64,000 bases of DNA from Macrothele yani. Lineage: Eukaryota > Arthropoda > Arachnida > Araneae > Macrothelidae. The stretch covers positions 110,793,072 through 110,857,071 of the forward strand of contig CM076999.1 in NCBI GenBank assembly GCA_039090855.1, given 5' to 3'. This document shows, piece by piece, positions 22,409 to 33,867 of the stretch. Below the pieces are notes generated by a model that saw nothing but the letters and a program-made list of their open reading frames with translations, was not told the origin of the DNA and searched no databases. Each line of letters begins with the position of its first letter. The stretch's first letter is position 1. A program made the position numbers and the translations under genes.

Positions 22409-23681
22409 CGAGGGTTGTACCGAAAGTATTGCAAAAACGGGCATAACTTTTTTATTAACAGACAGAGGTCGTTCAGATTGCACATGTTTGTTGTGTAACT
22501 CGTTCTCAATGCAAAGGTACTACTCAACTTTGTCTCCATCACATGCGATGCGTTTGCGCCATCGTTGAACCCAACTCTCGAATCCTCTTTGAAAATATTC
22601 AGGTGTGGGCTGTTGTACCCATTTCATCACAGTCACGTTTACCTCGTCTGTGTCATAAATCTTTGTTCCCGGAGACTACCCTTCATTGGACTGAACAGGT
22701 GGAGGTCGGAGGGCGACAGACCTGGGTTGTGCGGTGGATAGGGAACCACTGACCAGCCAAATTTGCGGATCCATTGATTTGCTGCCAAAGACGTATGTGA
22801 TCTCGCATTGTCATGCTGAATATGGATCCTTTTCAGATTCCTGTTCCGTCTCTTCCTCTTTATGGCTTCTCTAAGCTTCTTGAGTGTCTCAATGTGCCGC
22901 TCGCTCGTCACGGTACGGCCGTGTTTCAAAAAGTAAGGAGAGTGACACCTCTGTCATCACAAAAGAAAACAGTCACCATGACTTCCTGTGCTGATAGCTG
23001 GCTCTTGAAGTTCTTAGGCCTTGGTGAAGAGGTGTGACGCCATTCTATGAATTGATTCTTCGTTTCCGGATCATAAAGACACGCCCACGTTTTATCCTTT
23101 GTCTCCAGATGGAAAAAAGTGTCTTTTTTTGGCTTCAAACGCTTCCAGCAGATCAGAGCAAACTTTCACCCTTTTCTCCTTCAAATCGGGTGACAACTGC
23201 CACTTAGCCCTAGCTTTCCGATGCCCTAAGTCTTCCACCATCATCTTCATGACATTGTAACCACACTCCAGTTGTGCAGTAGGTTCACGGATTGTGACCC
23301 ACGCGAATCAGTTCATTGACTCGCTGACGATTCGTGTTAGTGGTCGCAGATGGTGGTCTCCCACTGCGTGGTATGTCTTCAATGCTGGTTTCCCCTTCTT
23401 TAAACTTCTTCATCGATCTTTGCACATTGCTCTTGTCAATGGTGTCATCTCCGTAAACATTCTGTAGCCTTCTGTGGATGTCGGAGAGCCTGAACCCTTT
23501 ATTCGTCAAGAACTGAATGACGACACGTTGCTTTTTCTTAAAATCCATTATTTACCTGCAATGAAGAAGAAAGGTTACTATAGAGGAAGAGTTACTCTAC
23601 CAACATGTGCAATTTGAACGACCTCTGTCAGTTAATAAAAACGTTATGCCCACTTTTGCATTACTTTCGGTACAACCCTCG
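22409..23681 (-). mobile_element. mariner (DD34D) element with intact ends
   Basis: 1273 bp, flanked by TA (22407-22408, 23682-23683). Both ends read CGAGGGTTGTACCGAAAGTA inward, and the inverted repeats continue imperfectly for ~100 bp. The left TA belongs to the last unit of the tandem array. Confidence 0.9.
22520..23548 (-). pseudogene. mariner DD34D transposase, frameshifted
   Basis: The span equals 343 codons, the usual mariner length. MDFKKKQRVVIQFLTNKGFR at 23548 starts the first helix-turn-helix, and 'SIEDIPRSGRPPSA' is the linker. After a frame change near 23200 it reads 'TKDKTWACLYDPETK' (first Asp; family GDETW), then 'TSSPRPKNFKSQ'. After another change near 22928, 'IQHDNARSHTSL' has the second Asp and 'LSPSDLHLF' the third, 34 residues later. 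The C-terminus 'YFQRGFESWVQRWRKRIACD' ends at 22520. Not functional as it stands. Confidence 0.88.
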
Positions 23682-23683
23682 TA

Positions 23684-24303
23684 TAATGCATTGTGAAATG
23701 TTTTATAAAAATCAAATGCTCCCTTTCTTTTGATGTCGCATCGCTCCCGGAACGTGGGGTTTCGCTTCCTGAGCCGGGTTCCGCTGTGTTACGGCTCATT
23801 TTCACAACTGAATGACCTTCCGACAGTGTTCGAAGTGGGCCAGTATGTCATACGGGTAGTTAACAAAAAATGGAAGTGAGCATACCGGCAGTTAAAAAAA
23901 GATTATTTACCATCCCGGTATGTAATAAATTATAAACCCGTCACAAACTACGTAAAGAAATTAGGATGAAAGCACAAATTTTAACGCAAAAATCGGCAAA
24001 TGACATTTTTAACGGATAAAATTGATAAAGGACTAGCAGCTGGGCCTGGAAAGACGTAGGAAGCAGAAACATGGTGTCAGAATTCTTGTTAATACGAAAA
24101 GGGAGGGGACGGGGTGATTGAAAAGTGGAACAGTACATCTCTGAGGAAAAACACTTTATCTAGTTTTTCATTTGCGGAGAAGGGGAACGCACAAGGCTTA
24201 TTTGGCGTGACAATAACCTCAGGTGTGGCAAGGAGCCCATGTAGCCAGTAGCGTTGTTTTAGCGTTGATATTTGGATTTGGTAGTTGATAATTGGTTTTT
24301 GGT
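23684..24303. other. No recognisable gene
   Basis: Nothing identifiable between the mariner and the F array. Confidence 0.35.
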
Positions 24304-25134
24304 TGCACAGGAGCAAGATTTATCCACAGCCGTTATTCTCATAACTTGACCAAAAATGCCTCTATTGCGACAAAATTTTAGTATGTTGTTTCGGAGGTAT
24401 ACTGAACTGGTTCTGTTGAACATCATCGAAATGGGGTTAAATGTCAGGGCACAGGAGCGAGATTTATTCCACAGCCATTATCCTCATAACTTGACTAAAA
24501 TGCTTCTATTGCGACAAAACTTCAGTATGTTGTTCCGGAGGTAAACTGAACCAATTATGTTTAATATCATCGAAATGGGGTTAAATGTCAGGGCGCAGGA
24601 GCGAGATTTATTCCACAGCATTTATCCTCATAACTTGACCAAAAATGCTTCTATTGCTACAAAACTTTAGTATGTTGTTCCGGAGGTATACTGAACTGGT
24701 TCTGTTGAACATCATCGAAATGGGGTTAAATGTCAGGGCACAGGAGCGAGATTTATTCCACAGCCATTATCCCTATAACTTGACTAAAATGCTTCTATTG
24801 CGACAAAACTTTAGAATGTTGTTCCGGAGGTAAACTGAACCAATTCTCTGTAATATCATCGAAATAGGGTCAAAGGTCAGGGCACAGCAACAATATTTAT
24901 TCCACAACCATTATCCTCATAACTTGACTAAAAATGCCTCTATTGCGACAAAACTTTAGTATGTTGTTCCGGATGTATACTGAACCAATTCTTTTTAATA
25001 TCATGGAATTTGGGTCAAAGGTCAGGGCAATGAAGCGAGATTTATTCCACGACCATTATCGTCATAACTTGACTAAAATGCTTCTATTGCGACAAAACTT
25101 AAATATGTTGTTCCGGAGGTGTACTGAACTGGTT
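24304..25134 (-). repeat. Tandem repeat family F, left array (~145-bp unit, ~5.7 copies)
   Basis: Units repeat 'cataacttgac.aaaatgc.tctattgcgacaaaac', 'ttccggaggtatactgaactggtt', 'atcatcgaaatggggttaaatgtcagg' and 'gagatttattccacagccattat'. It is the reverse complement type of the array at 54395-55505. The array is broken off at 25134 by the giant element and resumes at 49085. Confidence 0.92.
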
Positions 25135-27310
25135 GGTATCACTCGACTGTAAAGACTTTGGTTTCTCTAATGCATTTCTCTTATGTTTTTCGACAGATCT
25201 CCATAAGAGTGGTATCAATACAATCTTCAGTTCAGAGGAAAGAACGTTCACACAAAAAAAATTTAGATAGACAACGGATTTACCTTTTTTAAGCACCTCA
25301 AAGTAACCTCACTCGCTTCAGCAGCGAACGCCAGCCACCTCGTTAAGCCTAACCGTCTGCTATCGTTAAGTTACTTTCACGGCAAAGCTTTCTTAAGCAG
25401 ACGCTTCCACGGGAAAAAGAGACGACACTTCCTGTGACGTACCGACTCCGAGGCTGGCGATTAGGTTGAAAAATTATCACAGTATCCTACGTCTGGGTCC
25501 AGAGTATTGTTTCCCGCGACGATGACTATGCATTATCGGCGAACTCTTAACATGGCGTAGATATATTTGTTTATTTTTTTTTTTATCACTTTTCCCTCAT
25601 TAGTCTTTAAAAGCCATGAATTTTTTCAAGAAAATTAAATAGGTGAGATATAATATATAAAAGTTGAATGCTTGTTTGTCCGCTGTACAAATCTTCAGTT
25701 TATAATTTAGAACCATCAAATTTAGTATACAATATCATGGTACTCTTAGACCGTAGGAGGTATTTTTGGATGATGTTGGGGCCCGGGGTGAAGAGGGCCC
25801 CCATACGAAATTTTCGTAAAACATTCTACGGTTTTCAATTTAGAACCACTAAATTTGGTATACTATGTCATGGTACTCTGACTTAGACCGTAGACGGTTT
25901 TTGGATGGGGTCGGAGCCCGGGGGTCAGGGGCCCCATACAAAATTTGCGTAAACATTTCTACAGTTTTCAATTTAGCACTACCAAATTTGGTATTGTATC
26001 TGATGGTGCTCTAATTTAGCCGTACACGGTTTTTGGATGGTGTTGGGGCCCGGCCCGTAGACGATTTTTGGATGGGGTCGGAGCCGGGAAGGGGTGGAAG
26101 ACCCCATACAAAATTTTCTAAGAATGCTCTACAGTTTTAAATTTAGAACCACTAAATTTGGTAAACCATCTCATGATATTGTAACTTAGATCGTACGCGG
26201 TTTTTTGGATAGGGTCGGAGCCCGGGGGCTCGGGGGGGGGCATACAAAATTTTCTTAAACATTTCTACAGTTTTCAATTTAGAACCACTAAATTTGGTAT
26301 ACTATGTCATGGTACTCTGACTTAGACCGTAGGAAGTTTTTCGAATGGGGTCGGAACCCGGGGGCCATCGGGCCCCATACAAAATTTGCGTAAAAATTTC
26401 TACAGTTTTCAATTTAGAACTACCAAATTTGGTATTGTATCTGATGGTGCTCTAATTTAGCCGTACACGGTTTTTGGATGGTGTTGGGGCCCGGCCCGCA
26501 GACGATTTTTGGATGGGGTCGGAGCCGGGGGGGGGAAGACCCCATACAAAATTTTCTAAGAATGCTCTACAGTTTTAAATTTAGAACCACTAAATTTGGT
26601 AAACCATCTCATGATATTGTAACTTAGATCGTACGCGGTTTTTTGGATAGGGTCGGAGCCCGGGGGCTCGGGGGGGGGCCTACAAAATTTTCTTAAACAT
26701 TTCTACAGTTTTCAATTTAGAACCTCCAAATTTGGTATACCGTCTCATGGTACTCTAACTTAGACCGTAGGAGGTTTTTGGATGATGTTGGGGCCGGGGT
26801 GAAGGGGCCCCCATACGAAATTTTCGTAAAAAACTCTACGGTTTTCAATTTAGAATCACTAAATTTGGTATACTATGTCATGGTACTCTGACTTAGACCA
26901 TAGGAAGTTTTTCGAATGGGATCGGAACCCGGGGGGCCATCGGGCCCCATACAAAATTTGCGTAAAAATTTCTAGTTTTCAATTTAGAACTACCAAATTT
27001 GGTATTGTATCTGATGGTGCTCTAGTTTAGCCGTACACGGTTTTTGGATGGTGTTGGGGCCCGGAGTCAATGGGGGCCCCCATACAAAAAAATTGGTAAA
27101 AAGTTCTACAGTTTTCAATTTAGAACCACCAAATTTGGTATACCGTCTCTTAGTACTCTGATTTAGCCGTAACACGGTGTTGGGATGATGTTGGGGCACG
27201 GGGTCAAGGAGCCCCCATACAAATTTTCGTAAACATTTCTACAGTTTTCAATTTAGAACCACCAAATTTGGTATACGTTCTGATGGTACTCTAACTTAGA
27301 CCGTAGGAAG
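25135..27310 (+). repeat. Left terminal inverted repeat (unique tip + G array)
   Basis: 25135-25690 is single-copy tip sequence. 25691-27310 is a tandem array (family G, ~150-bp unit, about 11 copies) with 'caatttagaaccactaaatttggta', 'actctgacttagaccgtagg', 'ttggatg.tgttggggcccgg' and runs of G and C. A higher-order period of ~415 bp shows in 26000-26700. Short frames in it are chance. Confidence 0.9.
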
Positions 27311-27960
27311 TTTTTGGATGAAGGTCTTACCAATATAGGTCTTACCATGTAGATGTGCCAGTCGAAGAGAAAAATGAGATTGGGGCAACGGTTCGGGCAT
27401 TGTAGGGCGGCAAAGTTAGCATGTAAAGTATGGGAGAAGCGTGCGGTTGACTCACGCGCTGTTGAAGGCAGAGTGTGGAGGGTCAGATAGTCCAAAGTCC
27501 GAAATCTTCTCTATTCTGAGCGAACCGTTGCGCAAAGCAACGCTAGCAGGCATTCGTATCAAAGTTCTTCTAATCGGAGCAGCGAACACTCTCGAAGACC
27601 TGATTGCGTTATGCCGTTGGACTGTGTGATGTATATATACAATTTAATATTCATTCGATCCAGTTAATTCACGTAGGTAAGACGTTTCCCATTATGTAAA
27701 AATGTAAATAAACATTCCGTTGACCATTGTTAGTGAAAATATTACGGGCGATTGCTTATAGCTCATTGAGTTGCTCACGGCGGTCGTTAAACCTTCACTC
27801 AAAAAAAAAAAAAAATCACGAACTTAGACTATTGTCTTTACTGAAGTGGTTGAATGAATTTGTCAGTCAAATAAAGTTAACATTTAGTGTTTCATATGAG
27901 TTCATGCTTCTCAAAAAAAAAAAAAAAAAAAACTAACCGTCGATTCCGACAGGTTTCGTC
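27311..27960 (+). repeat. Interspersed repeat family C, copy 2
   Basis: Reverse complement of the C copy at 14383-15470, without the SINE found there at 15153. It contains a truncated SINE (27740-27806) and ends in A-runs and 'ccgacaggtttcgtctag'. It sits immediately inside the left G array. Confidence 0.75.
27740..27806 (+). mobile_element. 5'-truncated family 1 SINE
   Basis: Only the last ~65 bp ('gggcgattgcttatagctcattgagttgctcacggcggtcgttaaac') plus the A tail. Confidence 0.8.
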
Positions 27961-28347
27961 TAGTTCCTTGTTAAACTAATAAAAATGAAAGAAAAGAAAA
28001 AGAAATCCCCGCTTTATTTTCAGGGATCTCTAGAGATAGAATTTCACAGATTATCGTATTTTGCAGAATTAGCTCGCATCTCATAATATCTAGGTTCTGA
28101 TGAGGATAACACTCAGAGTTTTTTTCTTTAACCTGACAAATTCCAGTGAAAAAGATGTTGAATGATACTAATGTAATAGGTAACGTGATTAGTTTGACCC
28201 TGACGGCTTGCGGGGGGGGGGATGCAGATGTTTGCAACAAAGCCCGGCAGAGGTGTTCCCACACACTGTTTTATTGTCGTAAACGGCCTCTGGCACTTAC
28301 AGCGCCATATGGTGGACTTGCCCAGTGAGCAGAATCGCCTGTGAAAG

Positions 28348-29331
28348 TTGTTCAATGTTCAGTCAGTCACATCGTTCTTCATATCTTGGCTTTGTAAGAT
28401 GGCATGCCAAGGATGTCGAATAACATTTTTCTGTCCTGGTCAAATGGAAGGCGTGGCTTTAACGAATTTTCTAGTTAGCCACAATATTTTCAGTGAAAAC
28501 ATAAATTGTCCCAGATGTGGACGACTCCTAACTTTAAATAGGAAAAGTATGCTATATCGATGTGGAGGATCTTTTTTGGCACCTGCACCGAGGAAGCAGA
28601 AAAGAGTTAGAGTCCAATGCAATTACAAAGGATCTGCAAGGATGGAAACGTTTTTCGCGTCCCGCAGGTTAAGTATTGAGAAAATATTTAAATTCATTTT
28701 CCTTTGGTTGACTCTGGAGTTTCCAAGGCAGAAGAGGCTAGAACAGTTTTGTGATATGAGTTCGACTACTGTGGTAGATTGGTCCAATTATTGCCGTGAG
28801 GTGTGCCTGCATTGGGAGAAGAGAAATAAATCAGCGAAACTAGGTGGACCCGGCAAGACCGTCGAAATCGACGAATGCCTCCTAGGTAGAAGGAAAAATC
28901 ACAGAGGTCGAATCCTTACAGGAACATGGTTATTTGGAGCAAAAGAAAGGGGCACTGGGCGATTTCGTATTCAGCCCGTTAAACGCCGCGATAGAGTAAA
29001 ACTCTTAGCCCTCATTAAGAAATGGATTCGGCCAGGCACCACAATCATTTCCGACTGTTGGAAGGCCTATCACAGTCTTCATCGGCATAGGTATAGACAC
29101 TTCACGGTAAACCATCGGTACTATTTCGTGGATCCAGTCTCCAGAGCTCATACAAACACCGTGGAGCGTCTCTGGAGAGACGTTAGAAGCAAGCTGCCTC
29201 GTTTTGGAAGAGTCAAAAAACATCTGAAGGGATATTTAGCAGAGTTTTCTTTTAAGAAGAAGTTCGACAAAGAACTTGAAAGACCACATCATTTTCTCAA
29301 GGCAGTCTCTGCTCTATACCCGCCGAAATAG
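28348..29331 (+). CDS. Merlin-type (IS1595/ISXO2-like) transposase, open frame
   Basis: 327 residues without interruption, the only complete protein inside the giant element. The N-terminal part has a zinc-ribbon pattern (C54-x2-C57, C72, C91). The C-terminal half is the IS1595/ISXO2 DDE domain: 'VEIDECLLGRRK' (D175), 'LTGTWLFGAKERGTGRF', 'TTIISDCWKAY' (D236), then the family's 'HTNTVERLW' (E273), followed by 'LPRFGRVKKHLKGYLAEF'. The real start may be Met18 (28399) or Met33 (28444), as the first residues look like leader sequence. It would cut and paste DNA between matching inverted repeats. I see no small-element terminal repeats close to the gene, which leaves the giant element's ends as candidates for its substrate. 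An RTE fragment begins right after the stop. Confidence 0.9.
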   Translation: MFNVQSVTSFFISWLCKMACQGCRITFFCPGQMEGVALTNFLVSHNIFSENINCPRCGRLLTLNRKSMLYRCGGSFLAPAPRKQKRVRVQCNYKGSARMETFFASRRLSIEKIFKFIFLWLTLEFPRQKRLEQFCDMSSTTVVDWSNYCREVCLHWEKRNKSAKLGGPGKTVEIDECLLGRRKNHRGRILTGTWLFGAKERGTGRFRIQPVKRRDRVKLLALIKKWIRPGTTIISDCWKAYHSLHRHRYRHFTVNHRYYFVDPVSRAHTNTVERLWRDVRSKLPRFGRVKKHLKGYLAEFSFKKKFDKELERPHHFLKAVSALYPPK

Positions 29332-29333
29332 GT

Positions 29334-29585
29334 CACCATCATAATCATTGTCAACCATTATCTATCCACTGCTTGATGAAAGTCTCCCCAAGTTTCTTCC
29401 ACAACGGTCTATATTGCGCCAGTTTCCTCCATGTCACTGTGGCATACTTTCAAATTTCGTTCGTCCATCTCCCATGTGGACTTCTGGACGTTTTCCTATC
29501 CTTTGGAATCCAATGTAGAATTTCTATTGTTCATTGGGGCTCCGTTCTGTCAACATGTCCACCCCATTGCCATTTTAGTGATAGG
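29334..29585 (-). pseudogene. RTE-type LINE 3' end fragment
   Basis: Minus strand reads the C-terminal end of the RT ORF ('HWIPKDRK', 'SPHGRW', 'EIRKYATVTWRKLAQYRPLW') and matches 16060-16320. The 3' tail has 'catcataatcattg' on the plus strand. Fragment only, with frameshifts. Confidence 0.8.
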
Positions 29586-31589
29586 TAGGTTTACGTAAGT
29601 ATTTTTTTGCATGAACTGTTTTTTGTAAGAATAAAACTAAATTGATATGCACCCAAAATCCTTACTGTCCAATTAATTATTGCCTAAATATCGTTTTGTT
29701 TTCCCTGCTATGCTAAACTGAATTGCATGTTATGCTCCTGAAATTTAATGTGCAAGTAAAATGAGTGTTAACAGTAAGCACGAGAAACTTTTCCTCTAGG
29801 GAGGGTATTAATGAACAGCATGAACAGCGAGTACAGATCCACCCATGCTGGATCTGTACTCGAATTCGGGCCCATCTAACGGCAGCAGCAGCTTGCCTGT
29901 CCTGGGCAGAGAACAACTAGCATTTCCTTGCACTATCTTACTAACCTTACAAATTGTGATCTGCGGTTTTTAAAAGAAAATTAATAATTTCAATAGTTTC
30001 GTAAAATATTTCCTCTGTGGTTGCTGCATGATAATTAACAGTGAATGTACAGCTGGAATATACGTTTGCACGATAAAATTAGCAAGAGTGCATGTCTGCA
30101 CGAAAAAAAAAAAATAGTAGCAATGCACGTCTGCACGAAAAAAAAAATAGCAATGCGCGTTTTAATGTCTTTCCATATCATATACAAAAAACAATGCATG
30201 AACTCTTATTCTACATTTTTGCTATTCATTCAACTTTGCAAATCGTTACCTACTAAAAGAAAAAGGATCGAAAGAAGTGCATATTTTTTCTCATTTTCCC
30301 TATTTTTATTACGTTCAACAACTAGTTTATTTTTTTGGTAATTTATTTTCTTGTATCGCTGCTTAATACATTTTATTACTAAAAAAGCATTTCATTTATT
30401 ATTACTATGTGACAGCGGAAAAATATTAATTCTTAAAATGCAGTGAATCCTTTCTGTCTCTATTCCTTAGTATTCATTGGCAAACGTTGCATCAATGCAA
30501 AGCCAATCTGGCCCCGCATTGTTGTGGGGTATGAAAGGCACTGCTAACAGCAAGTGGAAAAGGGAACAACTGATGTGTATTTCTCTTTGTTCCCTATTAT
30601 GATGCATACCAAATTTTTCCTCTTCCTTTTAATATGATCATCCGGATCAGAACGCAATGGTTTTTGGGGGGCTTAGCCCACCCCCTTAGAACCGCGTTTT
30701 GTGAAGCCACATCAAGTTGCCATAGAGCCGTCTAATATAGGCGGTTTTCCATGGTAATGCACCTTGAAACAGAAAAAAAGGGGCCACAAGCAGAGAGTTC
30801 TCCTCTGCAAAGAACGCACGCACACGCTTACACAATTAAAATTTGAAACACTGATTTGTTGATGAAGAGATGTTGTCGTATCACAAGAGAAACGATCGGT
30901 TTTAAATTGCATGCATAGAATTCTGTGACAGAACAGTTTTCTATGTTGGACGGGAAAAAAATGAAGAAAGAAAAAAGCTAATTTATGTGTAAAAGTATGC
31001 AGCGGAAACTGATAGTAGAACAAAAGGTGGAAAAGAAATAATTTTTAACATGTTTCAAATATTTCTAACAAAACCAAAAATTTAAAGAACTTCAAGTGAA
31101 GAATGTTCATAACATACTTTTCAGGAGGTGGCAAGCGGAAAATGTAAATACAAATAATATTACCAAAAACTATATGCAAAGATTCACTGTGACTTCTCTG
31201 TGGTCTAACCGGTTTTACTACACACGCCACATAAATTTCATAAAAAGCCACAAGACCGAACAACTACATACAACAGGAAATTTGGCTGCATATTGGGACA
31301 ATAGGGAAATTTATTTGCTATTCGTTTGGGGGTTGTGCCTTAGGCTAGCAGGCCCTGTTTAGGCTCACTTGTGCCTGGTGTACTACGAAAATCCAGCGAT
31401 CACTCAATCAATCCTCAAAAAATTAAAAAAAATATCTTCAAGATTAAATTTTGGGAGAAACATCGGGAGACTTTTGTCCAGCAGTGAATGGCTGCTGCAA
31501 ATGAGAAAATTTCCCCCACTTCTTTGCCTTTGATACTTTTCCATACTACAGTATGTACTCGTACATACTAAGTGTAAGACTATACTTTT
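29586..31589. other. 2 kb without recognisable gene
   Basis: AT-rich interior of the giant element. Small repeats 'gcatgtctgcacgaaaaaaa' occur three times at 30080-30160. The open frames at 30045-30341 and 31096-31362 show no motif, and I do not call them. Confidence 0.4.
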
Positions 31590-31700
31590 CCATACGAGGG
31601 TATAGGAGAACTGGTCACCGGAGAAGTGCCCACCAGGAGAACTAGCCACAACAGTGTTAAGGGGCCGTACCAAAATTGCGTTCATGATTGCTTCCTGGCC
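31590..31700 (+). repeat. Family E repeat ('ggagaactggccaccggagaa')
   Basis: 'tataggagaactggtcaccggagaagtgcc...aaggggccgtaccaaaattgcgtt' recurs at 45341-45425 (+) and, reversed, at 41575-41655 and 46140-46232. Confidence 0.65.
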
Positions 31701-31799
31701 ACATCTCCCTAAGCCAGGGTTGCAGTCGCGGCCTGGTGCCGCCAGGCCACTTTTTTCCAAACCCTGGAAGCGACAGGCTACTTTTTGCCGAACTGAATC

Positions 31800-32140
31800 A
31801 GACTTTTTAAAATTATTTATTCAATCGTCGCCCCCAATGTTGGTTCGGAACAACATACTAAAATTTGGATCAATCCATGTATTTTCCCCCAAGCAATCAT
31901 GCAGGAGATCGGGAAATAAATCCCGGACCTCTGTTCTGACCTTTGATCCCATTTCGACCATTTTCAATAGTTTTCGTGCCCAGGTTGCTCGAAACAACAT
32001 ACTAGAATGTCATCGAAATCGTACGATACTTACACGAATTATCGGGCAAACAAATAGACAAACGGACAAAGCAGGATCATATGCGCTTCTTCAACTAACG
32101 GTTGGGAAACGTAAAAAAAACACCTGCATTGAGCCATGTG
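31800..32140 (+). repeat. Isolated F-related sequence
   Basis: 'ctgacctttgatcccatttcgaccattttcaatag...catcgaaatcgtacgatac...cggacaaagcaggatcatatgcgcttcttcaactaacggttgg' matches the end of the F array at 55330-55510. The frame through it is a repeat by-product. 32141-32612 has nothing recognisable. Confidence 0.75.
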
Positions 32141-32612
32141 CAATAGTTTAAAAATTATACACTTAAAATTGGCAAACTGCGAAAAATTTTGTCTTTTATA
32201 TTTCGACGGAAATTTAATTACGGTCAGTTATATTTCCGCTATTATAATCGGAAACTGCAGCTGTCGCCCTCCAGACGCTACGGAGTACGGTAAAAAATAA
32301 CCCATGATTTTTATTTAGGTGTATTGCATGACTTTTGAGAGACCACTTTGCTAATTTTAGTCAGAGAATTTGGGAAGGTGGTGCTTGACCCCTCGAAGGG
32401 ACGCCCTTGATCAAAGTAACCTCCCGTGTTTCTAACAATAGACAGTATTGCAAAGTCTTTGAAATTTGAAATTGCGGTTGACCCACTGCTCCAACTAACG
32501 CACCCTCTCCGTACTTTGGCAGTGTTTCACATTGCCAGACCGGATGTAGGAGACTGCCAGAGCACATTTTTGTTGTTTTGTACTTTTAGCGGACTGCACT
32601 AATATATATATA

Positions 32613-33819
32613 CACTGAAGAGTAATTGAATTAGAGACAGCTGGCGTTATGCAAATGTGGCGCTGTGGGCAGCCCTGTAAACGGAAACCACATGACGTGT
32701 GCAGCAATCCGACAATATAAGGAGTGATGCGACGGGAATCAGTAAGAGTCGGACGCAGTATGGGTGAGACGATGGATCTAAGCGCATTTGATCGTGGGCA
32801 AATTGTCGGGGTCCGACGAATGGGTCACTCCATCTCGGAAGTCGTGCAGCCACTGGGATTTTCACGAGCCACTATGTCACGGGAGAACCGTGAGTACATC
32901 GAATCCGGTAAAACCATCCCTGCAAGGGCCAACTGCCGTGGACAACAGCGTGTGGATGAGCGGGGTCATTGTCGACTAGCTCGCATTGTAACAGCTGATA
33001 GACTGACCAAAGTGCAAGAAATCACTCGGCAATTTAACGCTGGTGCACAAAAACGTGTAAGCAGCCACACCATCCAGAACCATCTCCTCGCTATGGGGTA
33101 CAGAAGCCATCGTACCACGAGGGTACCGCTGCTGACCGCACATAACAGGGTGCAAATATTAGCATGGGAGCGGGAACATCGCCACTGGTCCCTAGACATG
33201 TGGGGAAATGTTGCCTGGACTGATGAGTCGAGATTCACGTTGGTACATGCGGATGGCAGGATACGAGTACTGCTCAAACCACATGAAGCGAGGGATCCTT
33301 CTTGCCAGCAAGGTACTCTTCAAGATGGTGAGGGTGGCATTCTTGTCTGGGGACTGTTTACTTGGACTGAAATGAAACCCCTGGTACGTGTGACATTGTC
33401 CCTCACAGGTCAACGTTACCGGGATATCCTGGACGATTATTTGCTCCCATTTGTGCGTCTTCAACATCCCACTAGGGACCTCATCCTGCAACAAGACAAT
33501 GCACCGTGCCATCGCTCCCGAATTGTATCCGAATGGTTGGATGAACACTCCACAGACGTGACCTCGCTTCCTTGGCCAGCTAGGTCCCCTGACCTCAATC
33601 CCATCGAGCACATCTGGGATGCAATCGAGAGAGATGTTCGAGGTTCTGACCCCCCTCGATCAAATCTTCATAAACCGTGGGAGCTTGTTCAGGGGTCGTG
33701 GATCCGTATGACTTCCGGTGTCTTGTACAGTCCATGCCGAGACGAATCGCCGCCGTCATCAGGGCGAAAGGTGGTGCTACACGTTACTAGACAGGTATCT
33801 CTAATTCAATTGCTTTTCA

Positions 33820-33822
<3 letters not shown>
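32613..33822 (+). mobile_element. Tc1-like element with 36-residue D-E spacing
   Basis: Ends: CACTGAAGAGTAATTGAATT at the left and, reverse complemented, CACTGAAAAGCAATTGAATT at the right, with TA on both sides (left 32611-32612). The right end merges into a (TA)n run (33823-33866), so the exact right flank is ambiguous. Confidence 0.85.
32760..33790 (+). pseudogene. Tc1-like (DD36E) transposase, one frameshift
   Basis: Start chosen at MGETMDLSAFDRGQIVGVRR because Tc1 proteins begin just before 'LSxFDRG'; an in-frame upstream Met exists at 32724. Two helix-turn-helix parts are followed by 'AWTDESRF' (D155), 'LQQDNAPCHRS' (D246) and 'LNPIEHIWD' (E283), with 36 residues between the last two; a group with this spacing is described as DD36E. 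Near 33715 a one-base shift takes the frame off. The normal C-terminus 'MPRRIAAVIRAKGG' continues in the next frame to the stop at 33790. Otherwise undamaged, hence young. Confidence 0.9.

Positions 33823-33867
<45 letters not shown>

Noticed and set aside
24356..25152. Series of similar 60-70 codon frames
   Set aside because: They repeat because the ~145-bp F units repeat; not a multi-copy gene.
25668..27495. Open frames in the G arrays (and mirrored at 47435-47909)
   Set aside because: Tandem-repeat by-products on both strands without any domain.
31654..32151. 165-codon open frame
   Set aside because: It runs through a dispersed F repeat and unrelated flanks, with no motif; the repeat occurs elsewhere without the frame.
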